From Opitutaceae bacterium (lineage in GTDB: Bacteria; Verrucomicrobiota; Verrucomicrobiia; Opitutales; Opitutaceae): a stretch of DNA of 64,000 bases. This document shows positions 43,283-52,841 of the stretch, piece by piece. Each line of letters begins with the position of its first letter. The first letter of the stretch is position 1. A model generated the notes under the pieces. The model did no database searches. It was not told the DNA's origin and saw only the letters and a list, made by a program, of their open reading frames with translations. The stretch spans positions 124,001-188,000 of the forward strand of contig JAHCAZ010000001.1 of the NCBI GenBank assembly GCA_019634615.1, in the 5' to 3' direction. The position numbers and the translations under genes are program-made.

Positions 43283-45553
43283 ATGCCCCCCAAGAAGGCC
43301 AAGCCCACTTCCTTCGCGCGCTGGCTCCTGCTGTTGCCGATCCCGACCATCTGGGGCGTGCTCATGCACCTGGGCCTGGTGGATTACCTCGAGAACCGCC
43401 TGATCGATTGGCGGTTCCGCGCCCGCGGCGAGATCGCGGCGCCGGTGAAGGTGATCTACGTGGACATCGACTCACAGGCGCTCAGCGAGATCGGCGGCTT
43501 TCCCTGGAGCCGGGTTTACTTTGCCCGCGTGCTGCCGGCCTTGATCGAAGCGGGCGGGGTCAAGGCCGTGGGCGTCGACATTGTCTTCTCGGAAAACGGC
43601 GTGGCGGAGGCCATCGACTGGAAGAAGCGCGTCGAGGGCAACCGCGAGCTGGCCCGCTACCTGGCGAAGGGTCCGCCCGTCGTGACCGCGGCATCTTACG
43701 CCGCGCCGGTCGACCGCGACATCAACGGTCGGCTGGTGTTTCGAGCCTTGCCCCAGGTCCGGAGCCTGCAGGACGCGGCGAAGGCCGAGCCGCCGGAAAC
43801 GCCCGCCTTTCGCATCAGCGAGAGCGACCCGAGCCGCCTCTGGTCGCCCGGCCTGATCGGCCTGATCGACTCGATCGACGGCGCCACCCGCGTCGTGCCG
43901 GCGTATGCGCCCACGGCCATCCGCACCTACCTGCACATGTCCGTCGAGCTGGCGCGGCTGCATTTCGGGGTGAAACCCGAAGGGGTGCGGATCGCCGACG
44001 AGGCGATCGACCTGGTGCTGCCGGACGGCCGGCTGGCGACGCGGATCCCGCTGCTCGACCGGCAGTTCGTCGAGGTGAACTGGTTCTCGCCCTGGATGGC
44101 GCCGAACAGCAACCCGCGCATCAGTTTTTCGACGGTCTACAATTACGCGGAGATGTTGCAGTCGGAGGTCGAGGCCGAGCGCCAGGCGGCGACCCAGTTC
44201 TTCGCGCAGCCGGAGTTCAAGGACGCCATCGTGCTGATCGGCCCCGTCGATCCGCTGCTGCAGGACCTGGCGGTCACGCCGTTCGATGACGTCCCGGTGC
44301 CGAAGGTCGGCATCCATGGCAACATGGTGAAGACGATCGTCTCGGGCCTTTACCTGCGGCACCTGCCGGCGGCGGCCAACCAGGCCATCCTCTTCGGCCT
44401 CACGGTGGCCGTGAGCATCTTCGCGGCGGCCGGCGGGACCAAGGGAGCGCGGACGAAGCTGACGGCCGCGCTGCTGCTGACGGCGTACGTGTGGTTCGGG
44501 TTCAAGCTGTTCCAGGACCATCACCTCGTGCTCCCGCTCGTGGCCCCGCTGGGCGCGGCGTTCACCACGAGCTTCGCCGCGATCATCTGGCAGTTGATCC
44601 TCGAGGAGAAGCAGAAGGGCCGCATCAAGGGCATGTTCGGCGCGTATGTCTCGCCGCAGCTGGTCGAGCGGATGGTCGATTCCGGCGAGAACCCGCAGCT
44701 CGGCGGGCACGACGACGAGATCACGGCCTACTTCAGCGACATCCAGTCGTTCTCCTCGTTCTCGGAGAAGCTGGGTTCGGGGCCGCTGGTCGACCTCATG
44801 AACGAGTACCTCACGGCCTGCACCGACATCGTGCAGGCGCAGGGCGGTACGCTCGACAAGTACATCGGCGACGCGGTCGTGGCGATGTTCGGCGCCCCGC
44901 TGCCGCTCAAGGACCACGCCTATCGGGCCTGCGTCGCGACCCAGCTCGTGCACCGGAAGATCGCCGAGCTGCGCACGAAATGGCGCGGCGAGGGCGGGAA
45001 ATGGCCCGAGATCGTGTGGAACATGCAGACGCGGATCGGCCTCAACACCGGCGTCTGCATGATCGGCAACATGGGCAGCCGCACGCGTTTCAACTACACG
45101 ATGATGGGCGACAACGTGAACCTGGCCGCCCGCATGGAGAGCGGCGCGAAGAGCTGGGGTGCCTACACCATGTGCACCGAGGCGACGCGGCAGGACTGCG
45201 AGCGCCACGGCGGAGACCACGTCGTCTTCCGCCCGCTGGGCCGCATCGTCGTGAAAGGGCGCACGCAGGCCGTGCCGATCCACGAGATCGTCGGCTTGAA
45301 GGAGCACCTCGCCGACTCGACCCGGGAGTGCATCGGCCTGTTCACGCAGGGGCTGGCGCGCTATTACGAGCGCGATTGGAACGGGGCGCTGGATTGCTTC
45401 CGCCAGAGCGCCCGCGTCGAGCCGAACCAACCCGGCATCACCCCGGGCGTGAGCAGCAATCCCTCGCAGGTCTACCTCGCGATCACCGATCACTTCAAGC
45501 ACGAGCCGCCGCCCGAGAACTGGGACGGCGTCTACGTGATGAAGGAGAAGTGA
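43283..45553 (+). CDS. CHASE2-domain adenylate/guanylate cyclase (class III)
   Basis: The 756-residue protein has a membrane helix (ARWLLLLPIPTIWGVLMHLG), a periplasmic CHASE2 sensor (residues ~45-350, VIYVDIDSQALSEIGGFPWS), three more membrane helices (~365-440), then a class III cyclase domain. The metal aspartates lie in AYFSDIQSFSSFSE and in KYIGDAVVAMFGAP, and the base and ribose region is FNYTMMGDNVNLAARMESGA. The Lys/Thr specificity pair suggests cAMP. The C-terminal ~70 residues are TPR-like. It probably converts an envelope signal into a cyclic nucleotide. Confidence 0.92.
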   Translation: MPPKKAKPTSFARWLLLLPIPTIWGVLMHLGLVDYLENRLIDWRFRARGEIAAPVKVIYVDIDSQALSEIGGFPWSRVYFARVLPALIEAGGVKAVGVDIVFSENGVAEAIDWKKRVEGNRELARYLAKGPPVVTAASYAAPVDRDINGRLVFRALPQVRSLQDAAKAEPPETPAFRISESDPSRLWSPGLIGLIDSIDGATRVVPAYAPTAIRTYLHMSVELARLHFGVKPEGVRIADEAIDLVLPDGRLATRIPLLDRQFVEVNWFSPWMAPNSNPRISFSTVYNYAEMLQSEVEAERQAATQFFAQPEFKDAIVLIGPVDPLLQDLAVTPFDDVPVPKVGIHGNMVKTIVSGLYLRHLPAAANQAILFGLTVAVSIFAAAGGTKGARTKLTAALLLTAYVWFGFKLFQDHHLVLPLVAPLGAAFTTSFAAIIWQLILEEKQKGRIKGMFGAYVSPQLVERMVDSGENPQLGGHDDEITAYFSDIQSFSSFSEKLGSGPLVDLMNEYLTACTDIVQAQGGTLDKYIGDAVVAMFGAPLPLKDHAYRACVATQLVHRKIAELRTKWRGEGGKWPEIVWNMQTRIGLNTGVCMIGNMGSRTRFNYTMMGDNVNLAARMESGAKSWGAYTMCTEATRQDCERHGGDHVVFRPLGRIVVKGRTQAVPIHEIVGLKEHLADSTRECIGLFTQGLARYYERDWNGALDCFRQSARVEPNQPGITPGVSSNPSQVYLAITDHFKHEPPPENWDGVYVMKEK

Positions 45554-45571
45554 GGGCCGGGCCCTTGCGGC

Positions 45572-47341
45572 CTACTTCAGCAGCATTTCCTTCACCGTCT
45601 TGCCGGCCGGGATCATGGGGATCACGTGCTCGGTGTACGGGACGATGATGTCGAGGACGTACGGGCCGTCGTGGTCGAGCATCTCCTGGATGGCGGCCTT
45701 GAGCTCGCTCTTCTTGATCACGCGGCGACCCTTGACGCCGAAGCCCTCGGCGATCTTGACGAAGTCCGGGTAGAGGCCGGCGGGATTGTCGGGGCTGCCG
45801 ACGTTGCTCTCGTCGCCGAGGATCGTGTTGCCGCGGACGCTGCCGTAGAAGCGGTCCTCCCACTGCACCACCATGCCAAGGTGCTGGTTGTTCAGGATCA
45901 TGGCCTTCGCCGCGATCTTCTCGATGTGGCAGGTTGCCAGCTCCTGGATGTTCATCATGAACGAGCCGTCGCCGTCGATGTCGATCACCTGCTTGCCGGG
46001 GCAGGCGACCTTGGCGCCCATCGCCGCCGGATAACCGTAACCCATGGCGCCGAGGCCGAGGGAGCTGATGTAGCGGCGCGGCTCGTTGAAACGGTAGAAC
46101 TGCGCGGCCCACATCTGGTGCTGGCCCACGCCCGTCGTGATGATCGCGTCGCCCTTCGTGAGCTCGTACAGGGCCGCCACGGCCTCCTGCGGCTGGATGT
46201 GCTTGCTGGGCTCGTAGCTGAACGGGTGCGCCTGCTTCCACTGCGCGATCTGCGCATGCCAGGCCGCGGTGTCGGGCGGCGCGAACTTCGCGCCGAGCTG
46301 GTTGAGGCGGGTGAGGGCGTACTTGATGTCGGAGCAGACGGGGTAGTGGACCCGCTTGTTCTTGTTGTGCTCCGAGGCGTCGATGTCGATGTGGACGATC
46401 TTCGCGTGGGCCGCGAACTTCGAGACATCGCCGGTGATGCGGTCGTCGAAGCGCGCGCCGAGGCAGAGCACGAGGTCGCTCTGGTCCACCGCCCAGTTGC
46501 CGTAGGCCGAGCCGTGCATGCCGAACCACTGCATCGAGAGCGGGTGGGTCTCGGGGAAGGCGCCCACGCCCATGAGGGTCGTGGCGACGGGCACGTTGGT
46601 CTTCTCGGCGAAGGCCTTCAGCTCACGGTGGGCCTCGGCCGAGATGATGCCGCCGCCAGCGTAGATCACGGGCTTCTTCGCCTCGGCGATGAGGGCGAGC
46701 ACCTGCTGGAGCTGCTCGTCGGCGGCCCGGTGTTCCTGACCCACGTAGGGGTTGCGGAACTCCACCGTCGGCGGGAAGACCGGCTGGAATTTCGCCTGCT
46801 GCACGTCCTTCGGGATATCGATCACCACCGGGCCGGGCCGGCCGGTGCGGGCCAGATGGAAGGCCTCCTTGAAGATGCGGGGGAGATCGTGGACGTTCGT
46901 GATCAGGTACGAATGCTTCACGATCGGCAGGGTCATGCCGAAGAAATCGGTCTCCTGAAACGCGCTCTTCCCGATGTACTTCTGGTACACCTGGCCGGTG
47001 ATGGCCACGATGGGCGTGGAGTCCATGTAGGCGTCGGCAATGGCGCTGACGAGGTTCGTGGCTCCGGGGCCGCTGGTCGCCATGCACACGCCCACCTTGC
47101 CGGTGGCGCGGGCGTAGCCCTCGGCCGCGAACGAGCCGCCCTGCTCGTGGCGGGGCAAGATCACACGGATCTTGTCGGTGCGGGCGAGGGCTTGGTGGAG
47201 CTCCTGGGAAGCGCCGCCGGGATAGGCGAAGATGACATCGACGTTCTCGCGGATGAGGCACTGGACGACGGCGTCAGCACCCTTCATTTCGTGGCCGATC
47301 TCGGCCTGAGGAAACGCAGCGGGAGAGGTCGATTTTTTCAT
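45572..47341 (-). CDS. ilvB: Acetolactate synthase, large (catalytic) subunit
   Basis: The start [20 protein letters not shown] gives 589 residues; longer frames run through the promoter region. The catalytic Glu region is [20 protein letters not shown], the FAD region is [20 protein letters not shown], and the ThDP motif is [20 protein letters not shown] ending in NNQHLG. It makes acetolactate for valine, leucine and isoleucine. No ilvN or ilvC is adjacent. It is divergent from the YmdB-like gene. Confidence 0.95.
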   Translation of the reverse strand: MKKSTSPAAFPQAEIGHEMKGADAVVQCLIRENVDVIFAYPGGASQELHQALARTDKIRVILPRHEQGGSFAAEGYARATGKVGVCMATSGPGATNLVSAIADAYMDSTPIVAITGQVYQKYIGKSAFQETDFFGMTLPIVKHSYLITNVHDLPRIFKEAFHLARTGRPGPVVIDIPKDVQQAKFQPVFPPTVEFRNPYVGQEHRAADEQLQQVLALIAEAKKPVIYAGGGIISAEAHRELKAFAEKTNVPVATTLMGVGAFPETHPLSMQWFGMHGSAYGNWAVDQSDLVLCLGARFDDRITGDVSKFAAHAKIVHIDIDASEHNKNKRVHYPVCSDIKYALTRLNQLGAKFAPPDTAAWHAQIAQWKQAHPFSYEPSKHIQPQEAVAALYELTKGDAIITTGVGQHQMWAAQFYRFNEPRRYISSLGLGAMGYGYPAAMGAKVACPGKQVIDIDGDGSFMMNIQELATCHIEKIAAKAMILNNQHLGMVVQWEDRFYGSVRGNTILGDESNVGSPDNPAGLYPDFVKIAEGFGVKGRRVIKKSELKAAIQEMLDHDGPYVLDIIVPYTEHVIPMIPAGKTVKEMLLK

Positions 47342-47462
47342 GGTGTGTACAGAGGGCCGGACAGCAAAGCCGGCGGATCCCCGCGGGGCAAGCCTCGGCA
47401 CAGGACGATTTGTCATAACATTTGCCATTGGCTCGGATCGCGAATGCCGGCACGGTCGGCCC

Positions 47463-48251
47463 ATGCTGAAGTTATTGTTTGTCGGTGACATCGTGGGCCG
47501 CCCGGGACGCGAGTTCGTGCGTGACCGCCTCCCGCGGCTGCGGTCGGAACATGGGCTGGATTTCGTGATCGCGAACGGCGAGAACGCCGCGGCGGGCGCG
47601 GGCATCACCGGCACCATCGCCAAGTCGATCCTCGAGAGTGGGGTGGACGCGATCACGCTGGGCGACCACGTCTGGGACCAGCGCGGCTGGGAGACCGAGA
47701 TCACGCAGATGGAGCGGATCTGCCGGCCGGCCAATCTACCTGCGACCTGCCCGGGTTGGGATCATCTCATCATCGAGAGCCGCGGCTTCCGCCTGGCCGT
47801 CTTCACCGTGCTGGGTCGGCAATATCTCGGGATGAAGGCCGATTGCCCCTTTCGTTGCGCCGACCGCATGGTTGAGCAATTGCGAGCCCAGGCTGATGCC
47901 ATCGTCGTCGAGATCCACGCCGAGGCGACCTCGGAGAAGCAGGCCCTGGGCTGGCACCTCGACGGGCGGGTGACGGCGGTGATCGGCACGCATACGCACG
48001 TGCCGACGGCGGATGCCCGGGTCCTGCCCAAGGGCACGGCCTTCATCTGTGACATCGGCATGACGGGCCCTTACGCCTCCGTCTTGGGCCGCGAGGTGGC
48101 CCCGGTCGTGAGCAAGTTCCTCGACGGCATGCCGAGGAGGTTCGAGGTCGCCACGGGGGACGTGCGGCTCTCGGGGGCGTTGATCGAGATCAGCGCCTCG
48201 ATGGCCCGCGCGGAGAAGATCGAGTTGCTGACGGTGCGCCAGCCGGCGTGA
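47463..48251 (+). CDS. YmdB-like metallophosphoesterase (TIGR00282 family)
   Basis: The start [20 protein letters not shown] gives 262 residues. Metal ligands lie in [39 protein letters not shown] and [10 protein letters not shown], the YmdB pattern. Bacillus YmdB hydrolyses 2',3'-cyclic nucleotides and affects RNA turnover and biofilm choice. The role here is inferred from family only. It is convergent with accA, 12 nt between. Confidence 0.92.
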   Translation: MLKLLFVGDIVGRPGREFVRDRLPRLRSEHGLDFVIANGENAAAGAGITGTIAKSILESGVDAITLGDHVWDQRGWETEITQMERICRPANLPATCPGWDHLIIESRGFRLAVFTVLGRQYLGMKADCPFRCADRMVEQLRAQADAIVVEIHAEATSEKQALGWHLDGRVTAVIGTHTHVPTADARVLPKGTAFICDIGMTGPYASVLGREVAPVVSKFLDGMPRRFEVATGDVRLSGALIEISASMARAEKIELLTVRQPA

Positions 48252-48263
48252 ACCGGCCCGGGC

Positions 48264-49241
48264 TCACCGGCCGGCGCCGATCTCCTCAAAGACGCCCAGC
48301 CTGCGGTAGCGCTCGTACCGGCTGTCGAGCAGCCGTGCGGGCTCCATCGCCCTCAGGTCGGCCAGATGCCGGCTTAGCGCATCCTTGAGCGTTTCGGCCG
48401 CCTGCTCCGGGTGGTAATGGGCCCCGCCCATCGGCTCCCCGAGCACCTCGTCGACGACGCCCAGGGGCTGCAAGGTGGCCGCATTGAGTTTCAGGGCCTC
48501 GGCCGCCTTTGCCGCCGCGGCGCCGTCCTTCCAGAGGATCGCGGCACAGCCCTCGGGAGAGATTACCGAGTAGTAGCTGTTCTCGAAGATCAGCACCCGA
48601 TCGGTCACCCCGATGCCCAGGGCACCGCCCGAGCCGCCCTCGCCGACGATCACCGCGATCGAGGGCGTCTTGAGCATGGCCATCTCGCGCAGGTTCACGG
48701 CGATCGCCTCGGAGACGTGGCGCGCCTCGGACTCGATGCCGGGATAGGCGCCCGGGGTGTCGATGAAGCACAGGAGCGGCAGGCCGAACTTTTCCGCCAG
48801 TTTCATCAACCGCAGCGCCTTGCGATAGCCCTCCGGCTGGGGCATGCCGAAATTTCGCGCGATCTTCTCCTTGGTGTCGCGACCCTTCTGCTGGGCGACG
48901 ATCATGACCGAGCGGCCCTCGAAAAAGGCGGTGCCGCCGATCAGCGCCTGGTCATCCTTGAATTGGCGGTCGCCGTGGAGTTCCTGGAAGCCCTCGCAGA
49001 CCAGTCGAACGTAGTCCAACGCATAGGGGCGCCGGGGATGGCGGGCGATCTGCACCCGCTGCCAGGGGGTGAGGGCGGAGTAGATCTCGCGCTGCGTCGA
49101 GTCGATCTTGCCCTCGATGGCGGCAATCTCTCCGGCCAGATCCACGCCGGTTTCGAGCGATTGCTGGCGAAGACCGTCCAGTTGCTTGGACAGCTCCCGC
49201 AGCGGCTTCTCGAACTCCAGCACGTACGACGTCTTTTCCAT
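48264..49241 (-). CDS. accA: Acetyl-CoA carboxylase carboxyltransferase, alpha subunit
   Basis: The 325-residue protein starts with the family coiled coil (LEFEKPLRELSKQLDGLRQQ) and has RHPRRPYALDYVRLVCEGFQ, FGMPQPEGYRKALRLMKLAE, FIDTPGAYPGIESEARHVSE and GEGGSGGALGIGVTDRVLIF. With AccD it carboxylates acetyl-CoA to malonyl-CoA for fatty acid synthesis. AccD is not in the window. The start ATG agrees with the family. Confidence 0.97.
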   Translation of the reverse strand: MEKTSYVLEFEKPLRELSKQLDGLRQQSLETGVDLAGEIAAIEGKIDSTQREIYSALTPWQRVQIARHPRRPYALDYVRLVCEGFQELHGDRQFKDDQALIGGTAFFEGRSVMIVAQQKGRDTKEKIARNFGMPQPEGYRKALRLMKLAEKFGLPLLCFIDTPGAYPGIESEARHVSEAIAVNLREMAMLKTPSIAVIVGEGGSGGALGIGVTDRVLIFENSYYSVISPEGCAAILWKDGAAAAKAAEALKLNAATLQPLGVVDEVLGEPMGGAHYHPEQAAETLKDALSRHLADLRAMEPARLLDSRYERYRRLGVFEEIGAGR

Positions 49242-49289
49242 GGACCGAGGCTACGGAGGCCGGCGGAAGCCTGTCAACGGGCGGACCGC

Positions 49290-49652
49290 TTAGCTAATGC
49301 CATCCGGTTGCCCTTGGGGCTTTTTCAGTTGGTCCTTCCAGCTCAGGATCCTCGCCTGGGCACCGTATTTCTCGGCGGCCTGCTTGTCCCCCCGCTCCAT
49401 CCAGATCCGCGAAAGCGTGGTGTTGATGAAGGTATCGTCGGGGCGGAGGGCATGGGCCCGCTCGGCGGCCCGCAGGGCGGAGTCGAGGTCGCGTTGGCTG
49501 AACTGAATCTCGGCGAGCGCGTGCCAGGCGGCGAATGACTCGGGCGCGACGGCCGTGGCCTGGGATAACTTGGCGACCGCGGACGCCGCGTCGCCCATGG
49601 AATAGTCGAACGTCGCGTCATCGATCACGCCCTCGATGTCTTCAGGAGTCAT
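49290..49652 (-). CDS. Small TPR-repeat protein
   Basis: The 120-residue protein (MTPEDIEGVIDDATFDYSMG) contains about two and a half tetratricopeptide repeats, with TPR signature residues in ASAVAKLSQATAVAPESFAA and LDSALRAAERAHALRPDDTF. The C-terminus is a Lys/Gln/Pro tail. It is predicted cytoplasmic, a protein-interaction module of unknown partner. It lies 48 nt upstream of accA on the same strand, possibly in one transcript. Confidence 0.82.
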   Translation of the reverse strand: MTPEDIEGVIDDATFDYSMGDAASAVAKLSQATAVAPESFAAWHALAEIQFSQRDLDSALRAAERAHALRPDDTFINTTLSRIWMERGDKQAAEKYGAQARILSWKDQLKKPQGQPDGIS

Positions 49653-49683
49653 GGCGGCGATGTTGGCAGCGGGCGGGGAAAAA

Positions 49684-49710
49684 AGAAAGGACGGCCGCGC
49701 GGGCCGTCCT
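49684..49710 (-). terminator. Terminator downstream of yceI-like gene
   Basis: On the minus strand AGGACGGCC and GGCCGTCCT form a 9-bp stem with a short loop, followed by TTCTTTTTT. It separates the YceI operon from the TPR-accA genes. Confidence 0.88.
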
Positions 49711-49729
49711 CGTTGGTCATGGTTTCGGC

Positions 49730-50350
49730 TCAGGAGCGCGGAGCGCCGCCGACGATCGCGAGGGTGAGTTTGACCTCGGGGTTGACCTTGTCCTCGTTTT
49801 TCCCGGGCTGGATGCCGAAATCGGCCCGCTGGATGGCGAATTCGCCGCGGATGACGAGGAGGTCGCCCTTCAGCTCGGGTTTGTTGAGGCGTTTGCCAAA
49901 AGCGTCCGCCAGGTGGGTCAGCTTCACCGGGACCGAGATCTCCTTGGTCACGCCCTTGAGGGTGAACTGACCCGTAGCCGTGGCCGAGGTGGTGTTGCCC
50001 TCGGTCTTGATATCGCTCAGCTTCGCGAGCTCGAAGACGATTTCCGGGTGGGCGGCCACGTCGATCCACATCGGGCTCTGGAGGTGCTCAGTCATCATCG
50101 TGTTGGTCACGAGGAGCGACTTCGCGGCGACGACGATCCGCCCCGTGGTGGCGGCGGGGTCGGCCGGGTCAAAGCTGACGGTGCCGGTGACGCCGCTCGC
50201 GGTGCCGGAAATGGGCTCGAGCAGGGAGTCCAGGTGGAACTGGATCGCGTTGACGCCCTTGGGATCCTTGAAGTCGTACGTTGCCGGTGCGGCGGCCAGC
50301 GTACCGGTCAAGGACAGGGCGAGGAGGCTGATGAGGATGGTTTTGTTCAT
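49730..50350 (-). CDS. YceI-family periplasmic lipid-binding protein
   Basis: The 206-residue protein has a signal peptide (MNKTILISLLALSLTGTLAA) and the YceI beta-barrel pattern (SVSFDPA-like GTVSFDPADPAATTGRIVVA, MMTEHLQSPMWIDVAAHPEI, FTLKGVTKEISVPVKLTHLA). YceI proteins bind isoprenoid or amide lipids in a hydrophobic barrel. It follows a two-helix membrane protein by 3 nt, probably its partner. Confidence 0.93.
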   Translation of the reverse strand: MNKTILISLLALSLTGTLAAAPATYDFKDPKGVNAIQFHLDSLLEPISGTASGVTGTVSFDPADPAATTGRIVVAAKSLLVTNTMMTEHLQSPMWIDVAAHPEIVFELAKLSDIKTEGNTTSATATGQFTLKGVTKEISVPVKLTHLADAFGKRLNKPELKGDLLVIRGEFAIQRADFGIQPGKNEDKVNPEVKLTLAIVGGAPRS

Positions 50351-50353
50351 GGA

Positions 50354-50665
50354 TTAACGGGTGTGGTTGGATGGGTTGGGATTCAATCGGGGAAGAAAGG
50401 AAAGGGCGAAGACGACACCGGCGAGCGCGCTCCCGGCGCCGAGCCAGTCGATGCCCGGGACAAAGCGCTCTTCATAGGTCACGTATGCGATGCCGGTGAT
50501 CTCGTCGACCTGGTTGACCGGCACCCGGTTCTGGCTCCACCCCCGGTGCGCTCCGAGAACGGCCCAGGATCCGACCGTCGCGGCCAAGACGGCCAGGCCA
50601 ACGTACCGCAGCAGGCGGGGCACGAACGGGCGGGAAACACGGTCGGGGCGGGTGGCGTCAGGCAT
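50354..50665 (-). CDS. Small membrane protein preceding the YceI gene
   Basis: The start MPDATRPDRVSRPFVPRLLR gives 103 residues with two predicted transmembrane helices (YVGLAVLAATVGSWAVLGAH and GAGSALAGVVFALSFLPRLN) and a ~35-residue extracytoplasmic loop. No family is recognised. Its stop lies 3 nt before the yceI-like start, so the two are coupled. An ATG five codons upstream is an alternative start. Confidence 0.7.
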   Translation of the reverse strand: MPDATRPDRVSRPFVPRLLRYVGLAVLAATVGSWAVLGAHRGWSQNRVPVNQVDEITGIAYVTYEERFVPGIDWLGAGSALAGVVFALSFLPRLNPNPSNHTR

Positions 50666-50723
50666 GCAAGCGGCCAGCAAATCCTATACCGATGATTCTG
50701 CAAACGGCCGGAGCGGTTTGCGA

Positions 50724-51803
50724 TCAGAGGATCAGCATGGCGTCGCCGTAACTGAAAAAGCGGTATTCGCGCCGGATCGCCTCGGCGTAGATCTCCTTGA
50801 GCCAGGCAACGCCATCGATCGTGCCCGGGGCCAGAAATGCCGCCACCAGGCAAAGCAGGGTCGAGCGGGGCTGGTGGAAATTGGTGATCAGCGCATCGAC
50901 GCCGCGGAAGGTCCGAGGCGGAAATATATAGATTCCGGCCTCGGCCGCATGGGACCTGGGTAACGCATGGTCATGGTGGGACAGGAAATCCTCCACGCAA
51001 CGCACCGTCGTGGTGCCCACGGCGATCCGCCGACCCGTGCGGGGGCCGAGGAGACGCTCCTGGGTGGGCACCGACATCTCGTACAGCTCGCGATGGATTT
51101 CGTGTGCCTCGATGTGCCCAGCCGTGATCGGCTTGAAAGTGCCGAGGCCCACGTGAAGGGTCACGTCAGCGGTCTGCACGCCGATCCCCGCCAGTTGCGC
51201 CAGGAGCTCCGGCGTGAAGTGCAGCCCAGCCGTGGGCGCAGCCACCGCGACCTGGCGTTGCTTGTCGGCGTAGACCGTCTGATAGCGCTCGGCGTCCAGT
51301 GCGCGAAGCGAATCGTCCGCGCGGTTGATGTAGGGCGGCAGGGGTACGGAGCCCAGCCGGTTGGCGACGGCCGTGATCGGCGCGTGGTCCGGCGTGCTCA
51401 GCCGCACCACCGCCGAGCCGTCCGGCTCGCGGGCCACGATCTCGCCGGCGAAGGCGCCCGAGGCATGGGCGAAGGTCGCGCCGACCGGGAGTTTTTTGCC
51501 CGGTTTGACCAGGCAACGCCACAGGTCGCCGCCGTCCACCGGCCGGAGCAGAAAGCACTCGACCTTGCCCCCTGTCGGACGCTGGGCGAGCAACCGTGCT
51601 GGCAGGACTGCCGCCGTGTTGCGGAAGAGGATGTCCCCGGCTCGCAGGAACTGCGGCAGGTCGGCAAACGTGTGGTGGCTGATCGTCCTTGCCGCCCGGT
51701 CCACGACCAGCAGGCGCGACGCATCCCGCCGTGCAGCCGGCGTCTGGGCGACGAGGTGCGGCGGCAGTTCATAATCGAAAAGGTCGGTGGCTAGCGGTGG
51801 CAC
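50724..51803 (-). CDS. queA: S-adenosylmethionine:tRNA ribosyltransferase-isomerase
   Basis: The 359-residue protein begins with the QueA start FDYELPPHLVAQTPAARRDA and contains AAPTAGLHFTPELLAQLAGI, LHVGLGTFKPITAGHIEAHE and ALITNFHQPRSTLLCLVAAF. It adds the epoxycyclopentane precursor of queuosine to tRNA. No other queuosine gene is in the window. Its 5' end faces a tRNA gene on the other strand. Confidence 0.97.
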   Translation of the reverse strand: MPPLATDLFDYELPPHLVAQTPAARRDASRLLVVDRAARTISHHTFADLPQFLRAGDILFRNTAAVLPARLLAQRPTGGKVECFLLRPVDGGDLWRCLVKPGKKLPVGATFAHASGAFAGEIVAREPDGSAVVRLSTPDHAPITAVANRLGSVPLPPYINRADDSLRALDAERYQTVYADKQRQVAVAAPTAGLHFTPELLAQLAGIGVQTADVTLHVGLGTFKPITAGHIEAHEIHRELYEMSVPTQERLLGPRTGRRIAVGTTTVRCVEDFLSHHDHALPRSHAAEAGIYIFPPRTFRGVDALITNFHQPRSTLLCLVAAFLAPGTIDGVAWLKEIYAEAIRREYRFFSYGDAMLIL

Positions 51804-51861
51804 GGGGAAATCAAGGCTTGCGCTTGCCTGCCCGGCGAGTTTCTTCCGTCTTTCCCACAGC

Positions 51862-51937
51862 GCCGAGCTAGCTCAGTTGGTAGAGCAACGCTTTCGTAAA
51901 GCGTGGGTCGTCGGTTCAAATCCGATGCTCGGCTCCA
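51862..51937 (+). tRNA. tRNA-Thr (anticodon CGT), CCA encoded
   Basis: The acceptor stem GCCGAGC/GCTCGGC is perfect. The D arm is GCTCAGTTGGTAGAGC, the anticodon stem ACGCT/AGCGT encloses TTCGTAA (anticodon CGT, reading ACG), and the T arm GTCGGTTCAAATCCGAT is complete. The discriminator T is followed by encoded CCA. Confidence 0.97.
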
Positions 51938-51953
51938 TTTTCCCGGTCGCACT

Positions 51954-51980
51954 GCCCGCCTGACCCAGGCGGGCAATTAG
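51954..51980. terminator. Hairpin between tRNA-Thr and the Lon-N gene
   Basis: GCCCGCCTG and CAGGCGGGC form a perfect 9-bp stem around ACC. The flanks are only modestly T/A-rich, but the position between convergent genes suggests bidirectional termination. Confidence 0.6.
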
Positions 51981-52660
51981 TTGTGGGAGATGTGGTCGTC
52001 CGGCAGCCCGCCCTGCAGCTTTGCGCGCAGGCGCGTCGCGGCGACCTCGCTCTCGAGGTAGGCCTTGAACAGGCTCAGGCGGCGGTGCACATCGAGCGTT
52101 GCCAAGAGACGCTGCTTTACCCGGGCGTCATCGCAAAGTCCGAACGCGGCCAGGTCCACGAAGGTCTCGGGGTCCTCGACCGATCGCAAAAAGTCGGTCA
52201 TTTCCGCTGATCCACCGGCGCCTTGTTTTCGCCGGATCGTCAACAGGCGGAGCAGGTCCGAGCGGAGCTGACGGTTGTCATCGGCCGGGTTGGCGTCGAT
52301 GCTGGCGAGGGTGCGGATCTGGATGCGTCGGTAGGGTTCCTCGCTGACGATGTGCAGGATCTCCACGCGGCAAAGCCCCTGCAGCAGGAGATTCGACGTG
52401 CCGTTGTCGTTTTTCTGGCACGCACGTACGATGCCGACCGAGGCGATGCGGTAGGGTGGTTCAAACTTCTGCGGATCCTGAAGGAGGTCCTGGTCCAGCC
52501 CGGCCACCGCGAACAATCGGTTGCTCGCCAGGACATCGCGCAACATCTGGCGGTAACGCGGCTCGAATATATGCAGGGGAAGCAGGGCCTGGGGGAAGAA
52601 GGCCAGATTCGGCAATGTCATCACCGGAACTTCGCCTGGCACCGTGATCTCTGTTTCCAT
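51977..52660 (-). CDS. LON N-terminal-domain (substrate-binding) protein, no protease domain
   Basis: The start METEITVPGEVPVMTLPNLA gives 227 residues. It matches the Lon N-terminal fold (LPNLAFFPQALLPLHIFEPR, YRQMLRDVLASNRLFAVAGL, GIVRACQKNDNGTSNLLLQG) and ends in a helical segment (HRRLSLFKAYLESEVAATRL). No ATPase or Ser-Lys protease part follows. Stand-alone proteins of this type may bind damaged proteins. It is divergent from dnaK, which fits a proteostasis role. Confidence 0.9.
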   Translation of the reverse strand: METEITVPGEVPVMTLPNLAFFPQALLPLHIFEPRYRQMLRDVLASNRLFAVAGLDQDLLQDPQKFEPPYRIASVGIVRACQKNDNGTSNLLLQGLCRVEILHIVSEEPYRRIQIRTLASIDANPADDNRQLRSDLLRLLTIRRKQGAGGSAEMTDFLRSVEDPETFVDLAAFGLCDDARVKQRLLATLDVHRRLSLFKAYLESEVAATRLRAKLQGGLPDDHISHN

Positions 52661-52708
52661 GGGATGCGACCATAGTGCCAGTGTGCGGAAATTCAAACCG
52701 AGCAGGTG

Positions 52709-52759
52709 CTTGTGACAGATTTTGACAGGGTTCGCGGGTGGTGTGACAGGAGGTGTGAC
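52709..52759. repeat. GTGACA direct repeats upstream of dnaK
   Basis: GTGACAG, TGACAGG, GTGACAG and GTGACAT occur within about 50 nt between the Lon-N and dnaK genes. They may be regulator half-sites; no known consensus is matched. Confidence 0.35.
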
Positions 52760-52810
52760 ATGATGGCGAGATCGTCAGCGTGGTATTCGATAACGCCCAT
52801 CGGTGATGTA

Positions 52811-52841
52811 TTTTAAGTATATTATAATAAATTACTTAAAA
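52811..52841. promoter_or_regulatory. AT-rich inverted repeat over the dnaK promoter (no CIRCE)
   Basis: TTTTAAGTA (52811-52819) and TACTTAAAA (52833-52841) are perfect 9-bp arms separated by 13 nt that contain TATAAT (52823-52828). The architecture resembles CIRCE (9-9-9) but the sequence is different. A bound regulator would block the -10 box. It lies 46 nt before the dnaK start. Confidence 0.5.

Noticed and set aside
45554..45575. GGCCGGGCCCTTGCGGCCTA as another GTAGGC-family repeat
   Set aside because: Only one short arm matches and no partner arm exists, so it was not counted.
47342..47462. Leader attenuator or T-box upstream of ilvB
   Set aside because: The region has a small hairpin but no run of branched-chain codons, no T-box sequence and no terminator T-tract.
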